Source: a virus. From it: 24,991 nucleotides of DNA. The translations under genes were made by a program, and so were the position numbers. The notes beneath the pieces were generated by a model that worked only from the letters and a program-made list of their open reading frames with translations, had not been told where the DNA came from and made no database searches. The stretch covers positions 1 to 24,991 of the IMG/VR virus record IMGVR_UViG_3300011114_001043; one strand, given 5' to 3'. Below are positions 13,914 to 22,092 of the stretch, one piece after another; the first letter of the stretch is position 1; each line of letters begins with the position of its first letter.

Positions 13914-14716
13914 GTGCGACCATTGTGCTAGACAGGAAGAAGATCGATAAGGCTCTAAACTTGTGGAAAAAATTAACCACAGAAGAACAAGCTAGAGAAC
14001 TCAGAAAATCTGGCAGAGTATTGGCCTTTCGATTGACTAACGTGACCGCGCCATTTGGGATGGATCAAAAGGCAAAAAAGCAGGGCGACGGTGCGGTGTC
14101 TAAGGATATTTTAGAAATCACAAAGCCGCTGAATAAGTATTGGATGGGGGAAGCCGTGAGAATGAAGGCGCTAGATCCAGCATCATTTAAAAGAAGATTC
14201 ACCACAAAGGAAGGCCGCGTCTGGCTGGAAGAGGAGGACATGATTTTAAACTCATCCACCATAAAGAGGTTCCATCAAAGCATGCGGAACAAATCAAGTG
14301 GAAGAACAAGCAAGGCCGGAACATACACGCGAGATATAGGGCGAACCAAAGCAGGTAATCGCGGTATATTGCTAGCTAGCCAACAAAAAAAATACATTAA
14401 AGAAACTCAGAAAAAAGTGGGCATAGCTAAAGCTGGGTGGGCGCAGTGTGCGCAAACGCTGGGTGGAACTACAGCCCCACAAAAAAGCAAAGTGAAATCC
14501 ATTCAAAAATGGGTTACTAATTTAATTCCAAAATACGGGCGCGGCACGGTGCAAGAAGGTAAAGGCTATATTAAGGTCATAAATAGTGTGCCGTGGATCG
14601 GTAGGGCATTGTCCCGTAGCAACCTTGCCAAGTCGCTTGACATCCAGCGCACTGCACTCGCCAAAAGCGTCATTGCCATAGTGAAATTCAACTCCAAAAA
14701 AGCAGGCTTTGCCTAA
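13910..14716 (+). CDS. Basic tail-region protein of unknown function
   Basis: A 268-residue, strongly basic protein (many Lys and Arg) between the chaperone and the tape measure gene. It begins with a helical part (LDRKKIDKALNLWKKLTTEE, then RKSGRVLAFRLTNVTAPFG), continues with a Lys/Ser/Thr-rich middle, and has GWAQCAQTLGGTTAPQKSK followed by another helical part. The opening helix and the residues after it recall minor tail proteins such as GpZ-like joining proteins, but I would not assign it. The gene is AT-richer than both neighbours, which may mean a different origin. It overlaps the frameshifted chaperone stop by four bases and ends two bases before the tape measure ATG. Confidence 0.8.
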   Translation: MSATIVLDRKKIDKALNLWKKLTTEEQARELRKSGRVLAFRLTNVTAPFGMDQKAKKQGDGAVSKDILEITKPLNKYWMGEAVRMKALDPASFKRRFTTKEGRVWLEEEDMILNSSTIKRFHQSMRNKSSGRTSKAGTYTRDIGRTKAGNRGILLASQQKKYIKETQKKVGIAKAGWAQCAQTLGGTTAPQKSKVKSIQKWVTNLIPKYGRGTVQEGKGYIKVINSVPWIGRALSRSNLAKSLDIQRTALAKSVIAIVKFNSKKAGFA

Positions 14717-14718
14717 AA

Positions 14719-16215
14719 ATGGACGCCGTCGCAACTGCCAAACTAGCCCTCGACGCGTCCGGCATGGATCGCGGCCTGCAGAGCGCTGGAGCCAGTGTAG
14801 ATAAATTCGCCAAGCAGGCGGGCGCGGCCTTGGTCGGCGCCTTTGCCATGGATAAAATCATCGGCGGATTTAGCACCGCAATCGAGAAGGGCGATCAGTT
14901 GCAGGATCTAGCTAATCGTTTCGGCGTGTCCGCCGTTTCCATTCAAGAGATCGGCAACGCCGCCAGCCTAAGTGGCGCAGGGGTAGAGGACGTGGCCAGC
15001 GCCATGAACAAGCTGTCCAAAAATGCAGGAGAAGCCATCGGCGGAAACGAAACCATGGCCGAATCGTTTGCAAAAATTGGGCTCAGTGTTGAAGACCTAA
15101 AAACGATGAGCCCGCAGGATCTCTTTATGTCGCTAAGTAAGGTCATGGCTAGCGGTACGATCCCAGCCACAGAACAGCTTGCAATCGCTTCAGACGTAGC
15201 GGGTAAAAGTATCGGAGCTTTAATGGAGACGTTGCGCATGGGTCCAGAAGCTATCTCGGCCAACGGGCAGGCGATGGGGGTGTGGTCTGCGGATACAATC
15301 CAGCAACTCAGCGAAGCATCTGACGCAATAAAAGTAATGCAAAATAAGTTTACCGTCGGATTTGGGGTAATGGCTCAGGTCATTATGCCCGTTATTAAGA
15401 GACTTGAAATGTTTTCCGAACAGATTGGCTTTGCCATAGTGGCGGCTGGTGAGCTGATGAAGGGTGAGTTTAAAAGTGCTATGGCTGTGGCTGGTGCAGG
15501 CACGACTGCCCGAAAAAACTTTGGTCAAGACACAATCTCCTCAAAAGCCACAACTGGCCCAATCGATACCGAGGGCGGCCCATCCAAAAAAGAAAAGATA
15601 AAAGCAGAAAAAGATGCAATCAAAGACGCGGCCGACGCAGAAAAGCAAGCCATCGAAGATCGCACGACTGAGGCTATGCGCATCCTTGCTGATGAAGAGA
15701 TCGAGAAAAAGCTGGCTAACGATAGCTATGAACGACGCCGAGAACGCGCCAGTCTACGCATGCTCGAGGCTGCCAACCTAGAAGTACAAGCGGCCATCAC
15801 AAAGCAAAAGCTTGCTAATGAACAAGGCAAGGGGGGCCCTGGGGAAACTGCCCGTCAGGCGGAGCAAGCTAGAGGTGGCGCCTCAAGCGAGATTCTTAAT
15901 TTTGCCACTGGCCTAGGCGACAAAAGCATCTCTGCCACCGTAGAAAAGGAGCGCGCTAAAGCGGCCAAGGAACAGCAGAAAATCAACAAAGTAGAATTTG
16001 ATAAAAAGGTAATGGAAAACACCTCAGCCACCGTTGGAGGTGGCGGCTTTTTTAAGGGCACACAGCGGACTATCGATAGTCGCCGTGAGGAGTTTATAAA
16101 ATCAGAAGCAGGTAAAGAGGCTAAAGGTACCAAAACTCTTACAGATGTTTACACCGTGCTCCAAGATGCGTTGAACAAAATTACGTCTGCGCCGCTTGTA
16201 GGAGCTGGAGCTTAA
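14719..16215 (+). CDS. Tape measure protein
   Basis: This 498-residue protein sets tail length and sits in the tail tube lumen. It opens with ATAKLALDASGMDRGLQSAG and has the typical FGVSAVSIQEIGNAASLSGA...EDVASAMNKL segment at about 68-100, seen in many tape measure proteins. A moderately hydrophobic stretch lies around 215-245. Residues about 290-440 are Lys/Glu/Ala-rich and helical (KKEKIKAEKDAIKDAADAEK), a likely coiled coil. By the usual rule of about 0.15 nm per residue it predicts a short tail of about 75 nm. The start ATG follows the previous stop by two bases with only A residues before it. Confidence 0.9.
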   Translation: MDAVATAKLALDASGMDRGLQSAGASVDKFAKQAGAALVGAFAMDKIIGGFSTAIEKGDQLQDLANRFGVSAVSIQEIGNAASLSGAGVEDVASAMNKLSKNAGEAIGGNETMAESFAKIGLSVEDLKTMSPQDLFMSLSKVMASGTIPATEQLAIASDVAGKSIGALMETLRMGPEAISANGQAMGVWSADTIQQLSEASDAIKVMQNKFTVGFGVMAQVIMPVIKRLEMFSEQIGFAIVAAGELMKGEFKSAMAVAGAGTTARKNFGQDTISSKATTGPIDTEGGPSKKEKIKAEKDAIKDAADAEKQAIEDRTTEAMRILADEEIEKKLANDSYERRRERASLRMLEAANLEVQAAITKQKLANEQGKGGPGETARQAEQARGGASSEILNFATGLGDKSISATVEKERAKAAKEQQKINKVEFDKKVMENTSATVGGGGFFKGTQRTIDSRREEFIKSEAGKEAKGTKTLTDVYTVLQDALNKITSAPLVGAGA

Positions 16216-16216
16216 T

Positions 16217-16792
16217 ATGCCAGGCGCCACCTTTGTCGGCTCCCCAGCTTCCGGCGCCAAAACACTGCGCCGCGTAGATTACGCTACGGAACGGAATGGT
16301 CTAGAAACCCTTACCGAGACTTACACCATCCGCACGGCTGATCGTGCTGCAATCCAGCCCGCCTTTCTTACCAGTCATAACAACTTTAGCACCAGCTCTA
16401 CTAAGTACGAACGAATGGCTGTAGAAAATTTTTCCTTTCGTGCTCAAGATGGCGACATCTCGGAACTTACCGTCACCTACGTCGGCTTAACCTCAGCCAA
16501 CGGCCTGCCGGGCGCCTTGGTTCGCTTGTTGCCTTCTGGCGGTGGGTTTTTAATTCAGGCGGAATATATTACAACCCAAAGCGAATCGGAATTGATAGAA
16601 CAAAACAAAGTTACCACTCGTATGCCCACCTCAATAAACGGGACGCTTATGCCTGCTAATTCTAAGTATTTTCAGACCAAAGACAACAGCTTCACATTTT
16701 TTGGTTTTACCTATTCAACCACAGACGCAGTTCGCCGAGGGCAATTTGTAGTCGCAACTGTCGTTTTCCAACAGTATGTAATCGGACTCTAA
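16217..16792 (+). CDS. Distal tail structural protein, function unknown
   Basis: A 191-residue protein follows the tape measure gene by one base, where distal tail or baseplate hub proteins are normally found. It is rich in Thr, Ser and hydrophobic strands (ETYTIRTADRAAIQPAFL, ENFSFRAQDGDISELTVTYV, NSFTFFGFTYSTTDAVRRGQ), consistent with a beta-sandwich. I do not recognise a named family. No Shine-Dalgarno sequence is seen; translation may depend on the tape measure gene. Confidence 0.75.
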   Translation: MPGATFVGSPASGAKTLRRVDYATERNGLETLTETYTIRTADRAAIQPAFLTSHNNFSTSSTKYERMAVENFSFRAQDGDISELTVTYVGLTSANGLPGALVRLLPSGGGFLIQAEYITTQSESELIEQNKVTTRMPTSINGTLMPANSKYFQTKDNSFTFFGFTYSTTDAVRRGQFVVATVVFQQYVIGL

Positions 16793-16795
16793 TTT

Positions 16796-17047
16796 ATGCC
16801 ACTTCAACCCAGACTAAAGCCACTCGCTGGCGCGTCTCGCCTTAGCTTAGGCTTTTTTAACAGCCTGATTAATCGCATTGAAACCATAAGGCCGATCGCA
16901 GGATCTGGTGTTTCAATCACCGAAGGGTCAGAGGGATCTAAAATTAATATAAATCTTTTTGGCACCGATGGTACGACCAATGTCGTCACACTGAATGTCT
17001 GCAGCAACGGCGTGCCCGCCACCCTCCTCGTTTTCTCGCCATCCTAA
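16796..17047 (+). CDS. Small tail protein, function unknown
   Basis: An 83-residue protein starts three bases after the previous stop. It has a basic front (MPLQPRLKPLAGASRLSLGF), then a short helix (NSLINRIETI), then a beta-rich part (SGVSITEGSEGSKININLFG and TTNVVTLNVCSNGVPATLLV). The first helix plus beta tail resembles small linkers in phage fibre assemblies, but no family is recognised. Between its stop and the next start lie 36 bases that contain the TTTGACA motif. Confidence 0.65.
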   Translation: MPLQPRLKPLAGASRLSLGFFNSLINRIETIRPIAGSGVSITEGSEGSKININLFGTDGTTNVVTLNVCSNGVPATLLVFSPS

Positions 17048-17056
17048 GACCCAGCC

Positions 17057-17063
17057 TTTGACA
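17057..17063 (+). promoter_or_regulatory. TTTGACA start-associated motif, copy 6
   Basis: TTTGACA lies nine bases after the preceding stop and 20 bases before the ATG at 17084, the longest spacing of the set. An ATG immediately after the motif at 17064 opens no long frame. Confidence 0.4.
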
Positions 17064-17083
17064 ATGAACACCCAGAAACAACC

Positions 17084-18652
17084 ATGAGTCTAGACATCCT
17101 CATCGATAGCAAGGCGGGCACCCTTATCGCAGGCGGTTCAGCTCCCTTTGGCACGCTCCCTACACTCACCCGTAACGACACCTACACCATCCGCGTGCGG
17201 CCCCAGGAGAAGGTGGCGGATCTCTACCGCGACACCGCATTTTCTTCACCCAGCTTTAAATTTGGCCTTGGCTTTTTAGATCTAGAACCCACCGCAGGAA
17301 GTTTTAAGCTTACTACACCTACCGGCACCTCTAGCGCCATCGCTTACAACGCCAGCACCGCCGCCATCCTTACCGCCGTCTCAGGGATCGCGGGGAACGT
17401 CACCGTGGCCACGTTTGGGACAGACGGCTCCGCCTGGCTAATCACCGCTGCCACTGCCAACACCGCTCTAAGCTTCAGTGGATCTTCCTTTACCCTATTT
17501 CCACCGTGCGACGTCCTTATCGGTACGCGACTAAACTACGCGTCAGGCGTCTGCGCCCAGGTAACGGTCGCCTTGCACCGCTCGCCCGCCGTCTATTCAG
17601 ACAGCTTTGCCGCCAGCTCTACCGCTGGCCAGATCGCGCTCAGCGTAGTGAATCACGGATCGGTTAGTGCTAATGAAACCTATCAGCTCTCCGTCGGCCC
17701 TGACGTGGATAGTGGTGCGTTCGTCTTGAACTACGGCGGCACCGCTACCACCGCTATTTTCATCGGCACAGGCGTGGTTAGCTTTGCGTCAGCGCTCGAA
17801 GGCATTAATGCTATTTCCACGGGTAACATCGCCGTATCCGTGGCCGACGATCGATCGACCTATAACATCAGCTTTGTCGGCGCCCTTGGGTATACCAATA
17901 TCACCACCGCGCTCACCTTAGACGCCACTAACGTGGTTTATGCTAAGTACTACGAGAGCGTGGTGACGATGAATACGGCCGAGGTAGATTCTTTGTTCAG
18001 CGAAACTACTGAAAACTACATCGAGCCCATTTTAGAAGTCGAGATTGTGGATGGCGGAACAAGGCAAACTGCCCTGCAGAGCACCGTGAAACTGCGCCGC
18101 GATCTTATCACCAGCGCCTCCGCAATTCCCACGCCCCAGCCGAGCTTCCTTACTTCGGCGGAGAGCTTCGCCGCCTTCTTGCTTAACAGCACCACTGGCT
18201 TTAACAGCTCAGGCGGATCGCAAAAACTCTACGGATCAGACGGAGCGGTTAAACTACAAGCCACCAGCATCGGCCTAGGATTCTTTACCGCGACCCCGGT
18301 GGCTCAGCCTTCCCAGATTAACGCCGTTAGCGGAATGATTAATTTGGGCCTGCTCGCATCGTCCGCTACCTACGGCGTCCTGCCCACTTCGCCTTATACC
18401 GTAACCACCCTAACATCGGTTAGCTTTGGCACGGTGCTGGCTAACGACCAACACTACCGTGACGTGACTGTGACGGGTGCGGCCGTGAATGATGTTGTAC
18501 TGATCGGCTTACCCGCGGCCGTGTCTGCTGGGGCCGTTATCCAAGGCGTAGTCTATAAGACCAACACCGTCTGCGTAAGTTGCACTAACTCAGACAACAC
18601 ATCTATTCCTGTTAATACCGCCACCTATCGCATAACCGTCATCGGATATTAA
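17084..18652 (+). CDS. Large tail/baseplate protein with two repeated beta domains
   Basis: This 522-residue, beta-rich protein has two copies of a domain that follows the pattern G-x-F/I-x-L ... I-x-Y/F ... V-A-V ... F-x-G: about residues 72-140 (GSFKLTTPTGTSSAIAYNAS and after) and about 210-285 (GAFVLNYGGTATTAIFIGTG, ending YNISFVGALGYTNITTALTL). Such repeats occur in phage distal tail and fibre base proteins. Residues 300-355 contain an acidic, strand-rich part (TTENYIEPILEVEIVDGGTR), and the last 90 residues form a Ser/Thr/Val-rich domain that ends VNTATYRITVIGY. It is likely to be part of the baseplate or the fibre attachment. There is no Shine-Dalgarno sequence. Confidence 0.7.
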   Translation: MSLDILIDSKAGTLIAGGSAPFGTLPTLTRNDTYTIRVRPQEKVADLYRDTAFSSPSFKFGLGFLDLEPTAGSFKLTTPTGTSSAIAYNASTAAILTAVSGIAGNVTVATFGTDGSAWLITAATANTALSFSGSSFTLFPPCDVLIGTRLNYASGVCAQVTVALHRSPAVYSDSFAASSTAGQIALSVVNHGSVSANETYQLSVGPDVDSGAFVLNYGGTATTAIFIGTGVVSFASALEGINAISTGNIAVSVADDRSTYNISFVGALGYTNITTALTLDATNVVYAKYYESVVTMNTAEVDSLFSETTENYIEPILEVEIVDGGTRQTALQSTVKLRRDLITSASAIPTPQPSFLTSAESFAAFLLNSTTGFNSSGGSQKLYGSDGAVKLQATSIGLGFFTATPVAQPSQINAVSGMINLGLLASSATYGVLPTSPYTVTTLTSVSFGTVLANDQHYRDVTVTGAAVNDVVLIGLPAAVSAGAVIQGVVYKTNTVCVSCTNSDNTSIPVNTATYRITVIGY

Positions 18653-18656
18653 CTCT

Positions 18657-18680
18657 GGGCTGATGCCCTAACGAAATCCT
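18657..18680 (+). promoter_or_regulatory. Short hairpin plus GAAATCCT leader motif, copy 3
   Basis: GGGC TGAT GCCC (18657-18668) forms a short four-base-pair stem, and GAAATCCT follows at 18673-18680, one base before the ATG at 18682. The stem is weak alone; its value is that the order hairpin, GAAATCCT, ATG is the same as at 7052-7111 and 12914-12953. Confidence 0.4.
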
Positions 18681-18681
18681 T

Positions 18682-19272
18682 ATGGCAAAAGTTCTCGCCC
18701 CATTTTTACTGCCCGGAAGTGATGATCCTAACGACTCATTTAACAAATGCAGACTGCCACCCTCGCGAGGAAACTTTTGGCAAACCCCAATTTTTACAAA
18801 TGCTCAGGCTATGACGGCATACTGGCGAGTTAGGAAGTGGCGAGTAGATGTAACGGTTTCTGGCGGTGTGGTTGGGTCGATTGGTTGCGATGTAGATATG
18901 GACGCAACCAATGAAGCACAACTGGTTTGCGCGCCAAGTGCGTATGGGGAAGCAGAGACTTCAATGCCTATACCATCTGGCGGTGGTGATACCGCCGTCT
19001 TGTTAACTGTAGATGTTTTTCCATTTGGTATATTTGTTGAGCTAGATTTTTTCTCTTTTCCAGAGGGAGGGGATAGTTTAATGCTTTGGCAAACAACTGA
19101 TTCTTCTGGCTCAAATGAAATAACACTCACGATGGGAAGCACTAGTAAAAATCTTGTAGGAGATTATTTTGGCTCTGGTCTGCCTGTGCCTACTGCAACT
19201 GGCACAATGAACGCCGTTGAGTGGTGGTCGTATGACGGCCTCTACAGCACTTCTACTGGCGAGCTACTTTAG
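18682..19272 (+). CDS. Tail fibre or baseplate protein, function unknown
   Basis: A 196-residue protein with an apparent beta-sandwich make-up: AYWRVRKWRVDVTVSGGVVG at 50-69, VLLTVDVFPFGIFVELDFFS, and a C-terminal Gly/Thr-rich tail ending YDGLYSTSTGELL. I do not recognise the family. From about 18800 it uses more A and T than its neighbours and different codons, so it may be a recently exchanged receptor-binding part. It lies in the run of tail tip and fibre genes between 16217 and 21932. Confidence 0.7.
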   Translation: MAKVLAPFLLPGSDDPNDSFNKCRLPPSRGNFWQTPIFTNAQAMTAYWRVRKWRVDVTVSGGVVGSIGCDVDMDATNEAQLVCAPSAYGEAETSMPIPSGGGDTAVLLTVDVFPFGIFVELDFFSFPEGGDSLMLWQTTDSSGSNEITLTMGSTSKNLVGDYFGSGLPVPTATGTMNAVEWWSYDGLYSTSTGELL

Positions 19273-19275
19273 CCC

Positions 19276-19282
19276 TTTGACA
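19276..19282 (+). promoter_or_regulatory. TTTGACA start-associated motif, copy 7
   Basis: TTTGACA lies three bases after the previous stop and 13 bases before the ATG at 19296. It has the extended form CCTTTGACAC, identical to copy 8 at 22507. Confidence 0.5.
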
Positions 19283-19295
19283 CCCACCGTCCAGA

Positions 19296-19631
19296 ATGGC
19301 CGCTGGCGTCTATAATTTAACCATTGAGCAGGGGGTCGATCTCGCCCTAGAGGTGGCCGTAAAAGACAGCACCGCCGCCACCTACTCGCTCACTGGCTCC
19401 ACCGCAGCCGCCCAGATCCGCGACACCTACAACGGCTCCCTTCTAGCCACCTTTGCTACTGTCACTGCCACTGGCACCACTGGATCTCTTACCCTGGCGT
19501 TGAGTGCAGTCACCGCCTCCGCGTTGCCGTTATCGGGCGGCTACTGGGATCTGCTCCTTACTACCAGCGCCGCCACAAAAGTCCGCCTGCTACAAGGAAG
19601 CGTAGCGATTGCGGGTGAGGTGACAGAATAA
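19296..19631 (+). CDS. Small beta-rich baseplate/fibre-associated protein
   Basis: A 111-residue protein with regular beta strands: AGVYNLTIEQGVDLALEVAV, then AAAQIRDTYNGSLLATFATV and GGYWDLLLTTSAATKVRLLQ, closing with GSVAIAGEVTE. This pattern (strand with I-E-Q-G near the start, Y-D/W-D-L-L and G-x-v-x-i-x-x-e-V at the end) is common in small phage proteins next to tail fibre genes, with similarity to the N-terminal part of BppU-type baseplate proteins. No enzymatic motif. Its stop overlaps the next ATG by one base (TAATG). Confidence 0.65.
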   Translation: MAAGVYNLTIEQGVDLALEVAVKDSTAATYSLTGSTAAAQIRDTYNGSLLATFATVTATGTTGSLTLALSAVTASALPLSGGYWDLLLTTSAATKVRLLQGSVAIAGEVTE

Positions 19632-19765
19632 TGGCCCTCACCGCCACCGTCTGCGGTCCGGCCAGCATCTCCGTAGCCGTCGGCACACCCATCGTGACCG
19701 GCTCAGCTGGGGCAGGGGGCGTGACCACTGGCACGGCCGTGGCGCTGGCAGTAGCGCTGGGATGA
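19631..19765 (+). CDS. Very small Ala/Gly/Val/Thr-rich protein
   Basis: A 44-codon frame starts on the last A of the previous stop (TAATG) and ends at TGA 19763-19765. The peptide (MALTATVCGPASISVAVGTP, then GSAGAGGVTTGTAVALAVAL and G) is uncharged and mostly small residues, like repeat segments of fibre proteins. The coupled start and the lack of another gene in this gap support it as real, but such a composition can also occur by chance in GC-rich DNA. Confidence 0.5.
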   Translation: MALTATVCGPASISVAVGTPIVTGSAGAGGVTTGTAVALAVALG

Positions 19766-19790
19766 CATAGGAAAGCATAGAAAGAATAAA

Positions 19791-20831
19791 ATGAAACAGA
19801 TCTGGCCAAATTACTCATACTCGCCCACGACTAATGTCCTTACCCTCACGGGCCTAAACATAGACCGCGACCAACTTCTGCTCGTCACGGCCGCGGATCG
19901 CGGGCGGATCATGTACAACTTTGCCGATAGTACGGTTACAGCGTCCGCCTTCACCGCTGGGGCAAACACTGGGCTCACCCTGGTGGCGTCTACGGCGGGC
20001 CTAACCACCACGGCCGCGCTGGTCATCTACTACGACGATCAGGTGGCGGGCATCTCTGGCACGGTGACGGCGTGTGTTTTTGGGAAAGAGTCTTTTGAAA
20101 ATACATTCGTTCCAATCCAGATTGGCGCAAGTGGAGAAAATTTTAGTAACGGAAATCGAATTGGAGTTTCTCTAATAAATGATGCTGGAACAGAGTATGG
20201 AGTTACTGGCTCTCCCCTAAGCATCTCTGGGATGGTTTCTGTTGGCAATGTAATCCCCGGACTTGCAGATGGCGATGGCACTACATTCGGAATTGATCGT
20301 ACTTTCCCCATCTCTGGAACGGTCGACATCGGCACGGCTCTCCCCGCTGGAACAAACCGAATCGGAGTGGTGACGATTGGGGCAGGTTCAGTCACCATCG
20401 GAGCAGGGACGGCACAGATCGGGAGCGTCACGGCCTCTATCTCTGGCACGGTTCCCATCTCAATCTCCTCAGTAACAGTAGGAAACAGCGTAACCATCGG
20501 CTCGCTCCCTGCCCTTGTCGCTGGCACAGCCCAGATTGGATCAGTTACCGCATCGCTTGCCATTTCTTCCACCGCCATCACTTCGGGCAGTTTTACATCA
20601 CTAACTTCAGCCACCCTCGTCCCCGGTAACGTTGCCCGCAAGATGGCCACGGTCTACAACCTTGGACCGGGGCAGTTGTTTGTAAATGCTGGGGCAACCG
20701 CTACCACACTTGGGGGCGGCTTCATGGTTGCACTTTCTGGCGGGGGGGATTTTTACGAGTGCGACTACACCACCACCACCCTTTCGGCACTTTTCGCCAC
20801 CGCTGGCACGGCTAGCTGGGTCAGCCACTAG
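19791..20831 (+). CDS. Repeat-containing tail fibre/spike protein
   Basis: This 346-residue protein contains repeated short beta units built on G-T/S-V-x-I and A-G-T-A-Q-I-G-S-V-T-A-S, the latter occurring twice exactly (about residues 205 and 245), plus several ISGTV/ISGMV units, which suggests a thin beta-fibre. The N-terminal 90 residues may attach it to the tail; the last 80 (from FTSLTSATLVPGNVARKMAT) look like a compact end domain. Bases about 20075-20300 (NTFVPIQIGASGENFSNGNR and after) are AT-richer than the flanks, as if a domain was exchanged. AGGAAAG lies 16 bases before the ATG. Probably a receptor-contact or fibre shaft protein. Confidence 0.7.
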   Translation: MKQIWPNYSYSPTTNVLTLTGLNIDRDQLLLVTAADRGRIMYNFADSTVTASAFTAGANTGLTLVASTAGLTTTAALVIYYDDQVAGISGTVTACVFGKESFENTFVPIQIGASGENFSNGNRIGVSLINDAGTEYGVTGSPLSISGMVSVGNVIPGLADGDGTTFGIDRTFPISGTVDIGTALPAGTNRIGVVTIGAGSVTIGAGTAQIGSVTASISGTVPISISSVTVGNSVTIGSLPALVAGTAQIGSVTASLAISSTAITSGSFTSLTSATLVPGNVARKMATVYNLGPGQLFVNAGATATTLGGGFMVALSGGGDFYECDYTTTTLSALFATAGTASWVSH

Positions 20832-20843
20832 AAGGAGTAGGCG

Positions 20844-21932
20844 ATGCCCTTGTATTCGGCAACTTGCCCCTTGCCTAAGAACCAGATGTTGCGGAGGCAT
20901 CAAGCCTCATTCTCTCCCTCCAACATATCTGGCCTATCTCTTTGGTTAAAAGCTGACGCAGGGGTAACGACAGACTCAGCCCAAGTTGTTACACAAATAG
21001 TTTTAAGCGGAGGGTGGGGTTCGTATGATATAACAGAACCAGTACCTAATTTCATATCAGCAGATGGAACATATACTAGGCCTGGAACAAGTTGGGACGA
21101 GACATTTTATAATGGTGATAACTATATTTGGTATTCGGAAAATGATTTACAATGGTTTTTACATTTAGCAGGAGATTTTAATGATGGGAATAATGTTTTT
21201 CAGAACGACGGAGTAGGTGGATACACAACAAGAAGGGATGAAAATTGGAGTTATCAGTATAACGGTGTTGTTATGGGTTCCCCAGCAACTAGCACATCAA
21301 CAAACGCAGGAACTGGTGTTGATGCTTGGCAAGATCAGAGTCCAAATGGATACATTTTTGTACCAGATTATATCAGCAAAGACATAACTCTTTCATCCTC
21401 AGTTGCAGGGCTTAATAATAAACCAGCTATATCATTTCAAACTCTTAATGATAACGGAGATGTTGGTCTTTTTAACAACGATGTCTTTGTAGGAAAATCA
21501 GTATTCTTGGTTTATATCTTAAATAGCGTTGATAATTTTGTATACTCTATTCTTTACGAAAACAGTGGAATAAATAATTACACTAATTATGGGTCTAACG
21601 AGTTTGGAGGATATTTTAATGGTTTCTTTGACGCAAATACTCCAAGCACAATAGATACTAAATATCTCAGAACAACAATAACAGAAGATGGGACATCTAT
21701 TAATTATTACACAAATGGCTCAAGTGATGGCAACCCAACTGGTGATGGTTTTTACACAAGATCAGAAGTTGTTGTAGGCAACGGAGGGGCAAGAATGGCT
21801 GGCGGGAATCCGTCAATTAACCAACCCTTCCAAGGGTACTTAGCAGAGGTTGTGGCGTATGACGTTGTGTTGACCGCTCCTCAACGCCAGCAAGTCGAAG
21901 CGTATCTAAACACCAAATACGCAATCTACTAA
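20844..21932 (+). CDS. Lectin-like (LamG/concanavalin-fold) tail adhesin
   Basis: The 362-residue protein has the signature of LamG-like jelly-roll domains: ISGLSLWLKADAGVTTDSAQ at the start, VDAWQDQSPNGYIFVPDYIS, NNKPAISFQTLND in the middle, and the closing GYLAEVVAYDVVLTAPQRQQ followed by VEAYLNTKYAIY. Normally the LKADAG and WxDQSxNG parts are only about 10 residues apart; here about 100 residues (Tyr, Trp, Asn and Gly-rich) are inserted between them. These and the C-terminal half are strongly AT-rich. It probably binds a host surface glycan. AAGGAG six bases before the ATG is one of the best ribosome sites in the window. Confidence 0.8.
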   Translation: MPLYSATCPLPKNQMLRRHQASFSPSNISGLSLWLKADAGVTTDSAQVVTQIVLSGGWGSYDITEPVPNFISADGTYTRPGTSWDETFYNGDNYIWYSENDLQWFLHLAGDFNDGNNVFQNDGVGGYTTRRDENWSYQYNGVVMGSPATSTSTNAGTGVDAWQDQSPNGYIFVPDYISKDITLSSSVAGLNNKPAISFQTLNDNGDVGLFNNDVFVGKSVFLVYILNSVDNFVYSILYENSGINNYTNYGSNEFGGYFNGFFDANTPSTIDTKYLRTTITEDGTSINYYTNGSSDGNPTGDGFYTRSEVVVGNGGARMAGGNPSINQPFQGYLAEVVAYDVVLTAPQRQQVEAYLNTKYAIY

Positions 21933-21933
21933 A

Positions 21934-22071
21934 ATGCCCCTCCTCCTCCTCACCCTCTTGCTCTGCTCATGTAGCCCACGACAACATGACCAAGGTAATG
22001 TGAACCCATTAATGAATTATAGCGACATGGGCGCGGCCTCTGATGCAGGCCAAACTCCCAGCCCTAAATAA
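21934..22071 (+). CDS. Small lipoprotein
   Basis: A 45-residue protein starts one base after the adhesin stop. MPLLLLTLLLCSCSPRQ is a short signal peptide with a lipobox-like LLCSC; the Cys at 11 or 13 would carry the lipid. The remaining 30 residues are polar (GNVNPLMNYSDMGAASDAG) without a known motif. It opens the lysis cassette and could act at the outer membrane, as an outer-membrane lysis factor or a lipoprotein that blocks re-infection. It is below usual ORF cutoffs. Confidence 0.6.
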   Translation: MPLLLLTLLLCSCSPRQHDQGNVNPLMNYSDMGAASDAGQTPSPK

Positions 22072-22092
22072 AGCACTTTCTTATTAAAGGCC

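Noticed and set aside
14637-14642. TTGACA inside the 13910 gene
   Set aside because: No ATG follows at a similar distance; treated as a chance copy and the one exception to the motif pattern.
20400-20580. Fibre repeats considered as a CRISPR-like array
   Set aside because: Units are imperfect, in coding frame, and encode beta-repeat residues (GTAQIGSVTAS); no constant repeat-spacer layout.
20039-20650. 203-codon minus-strand frame opposite the repeat fibre
   Set aside because: Its repeats are just the reverse of the plus-strand repeat units, without a start signal.
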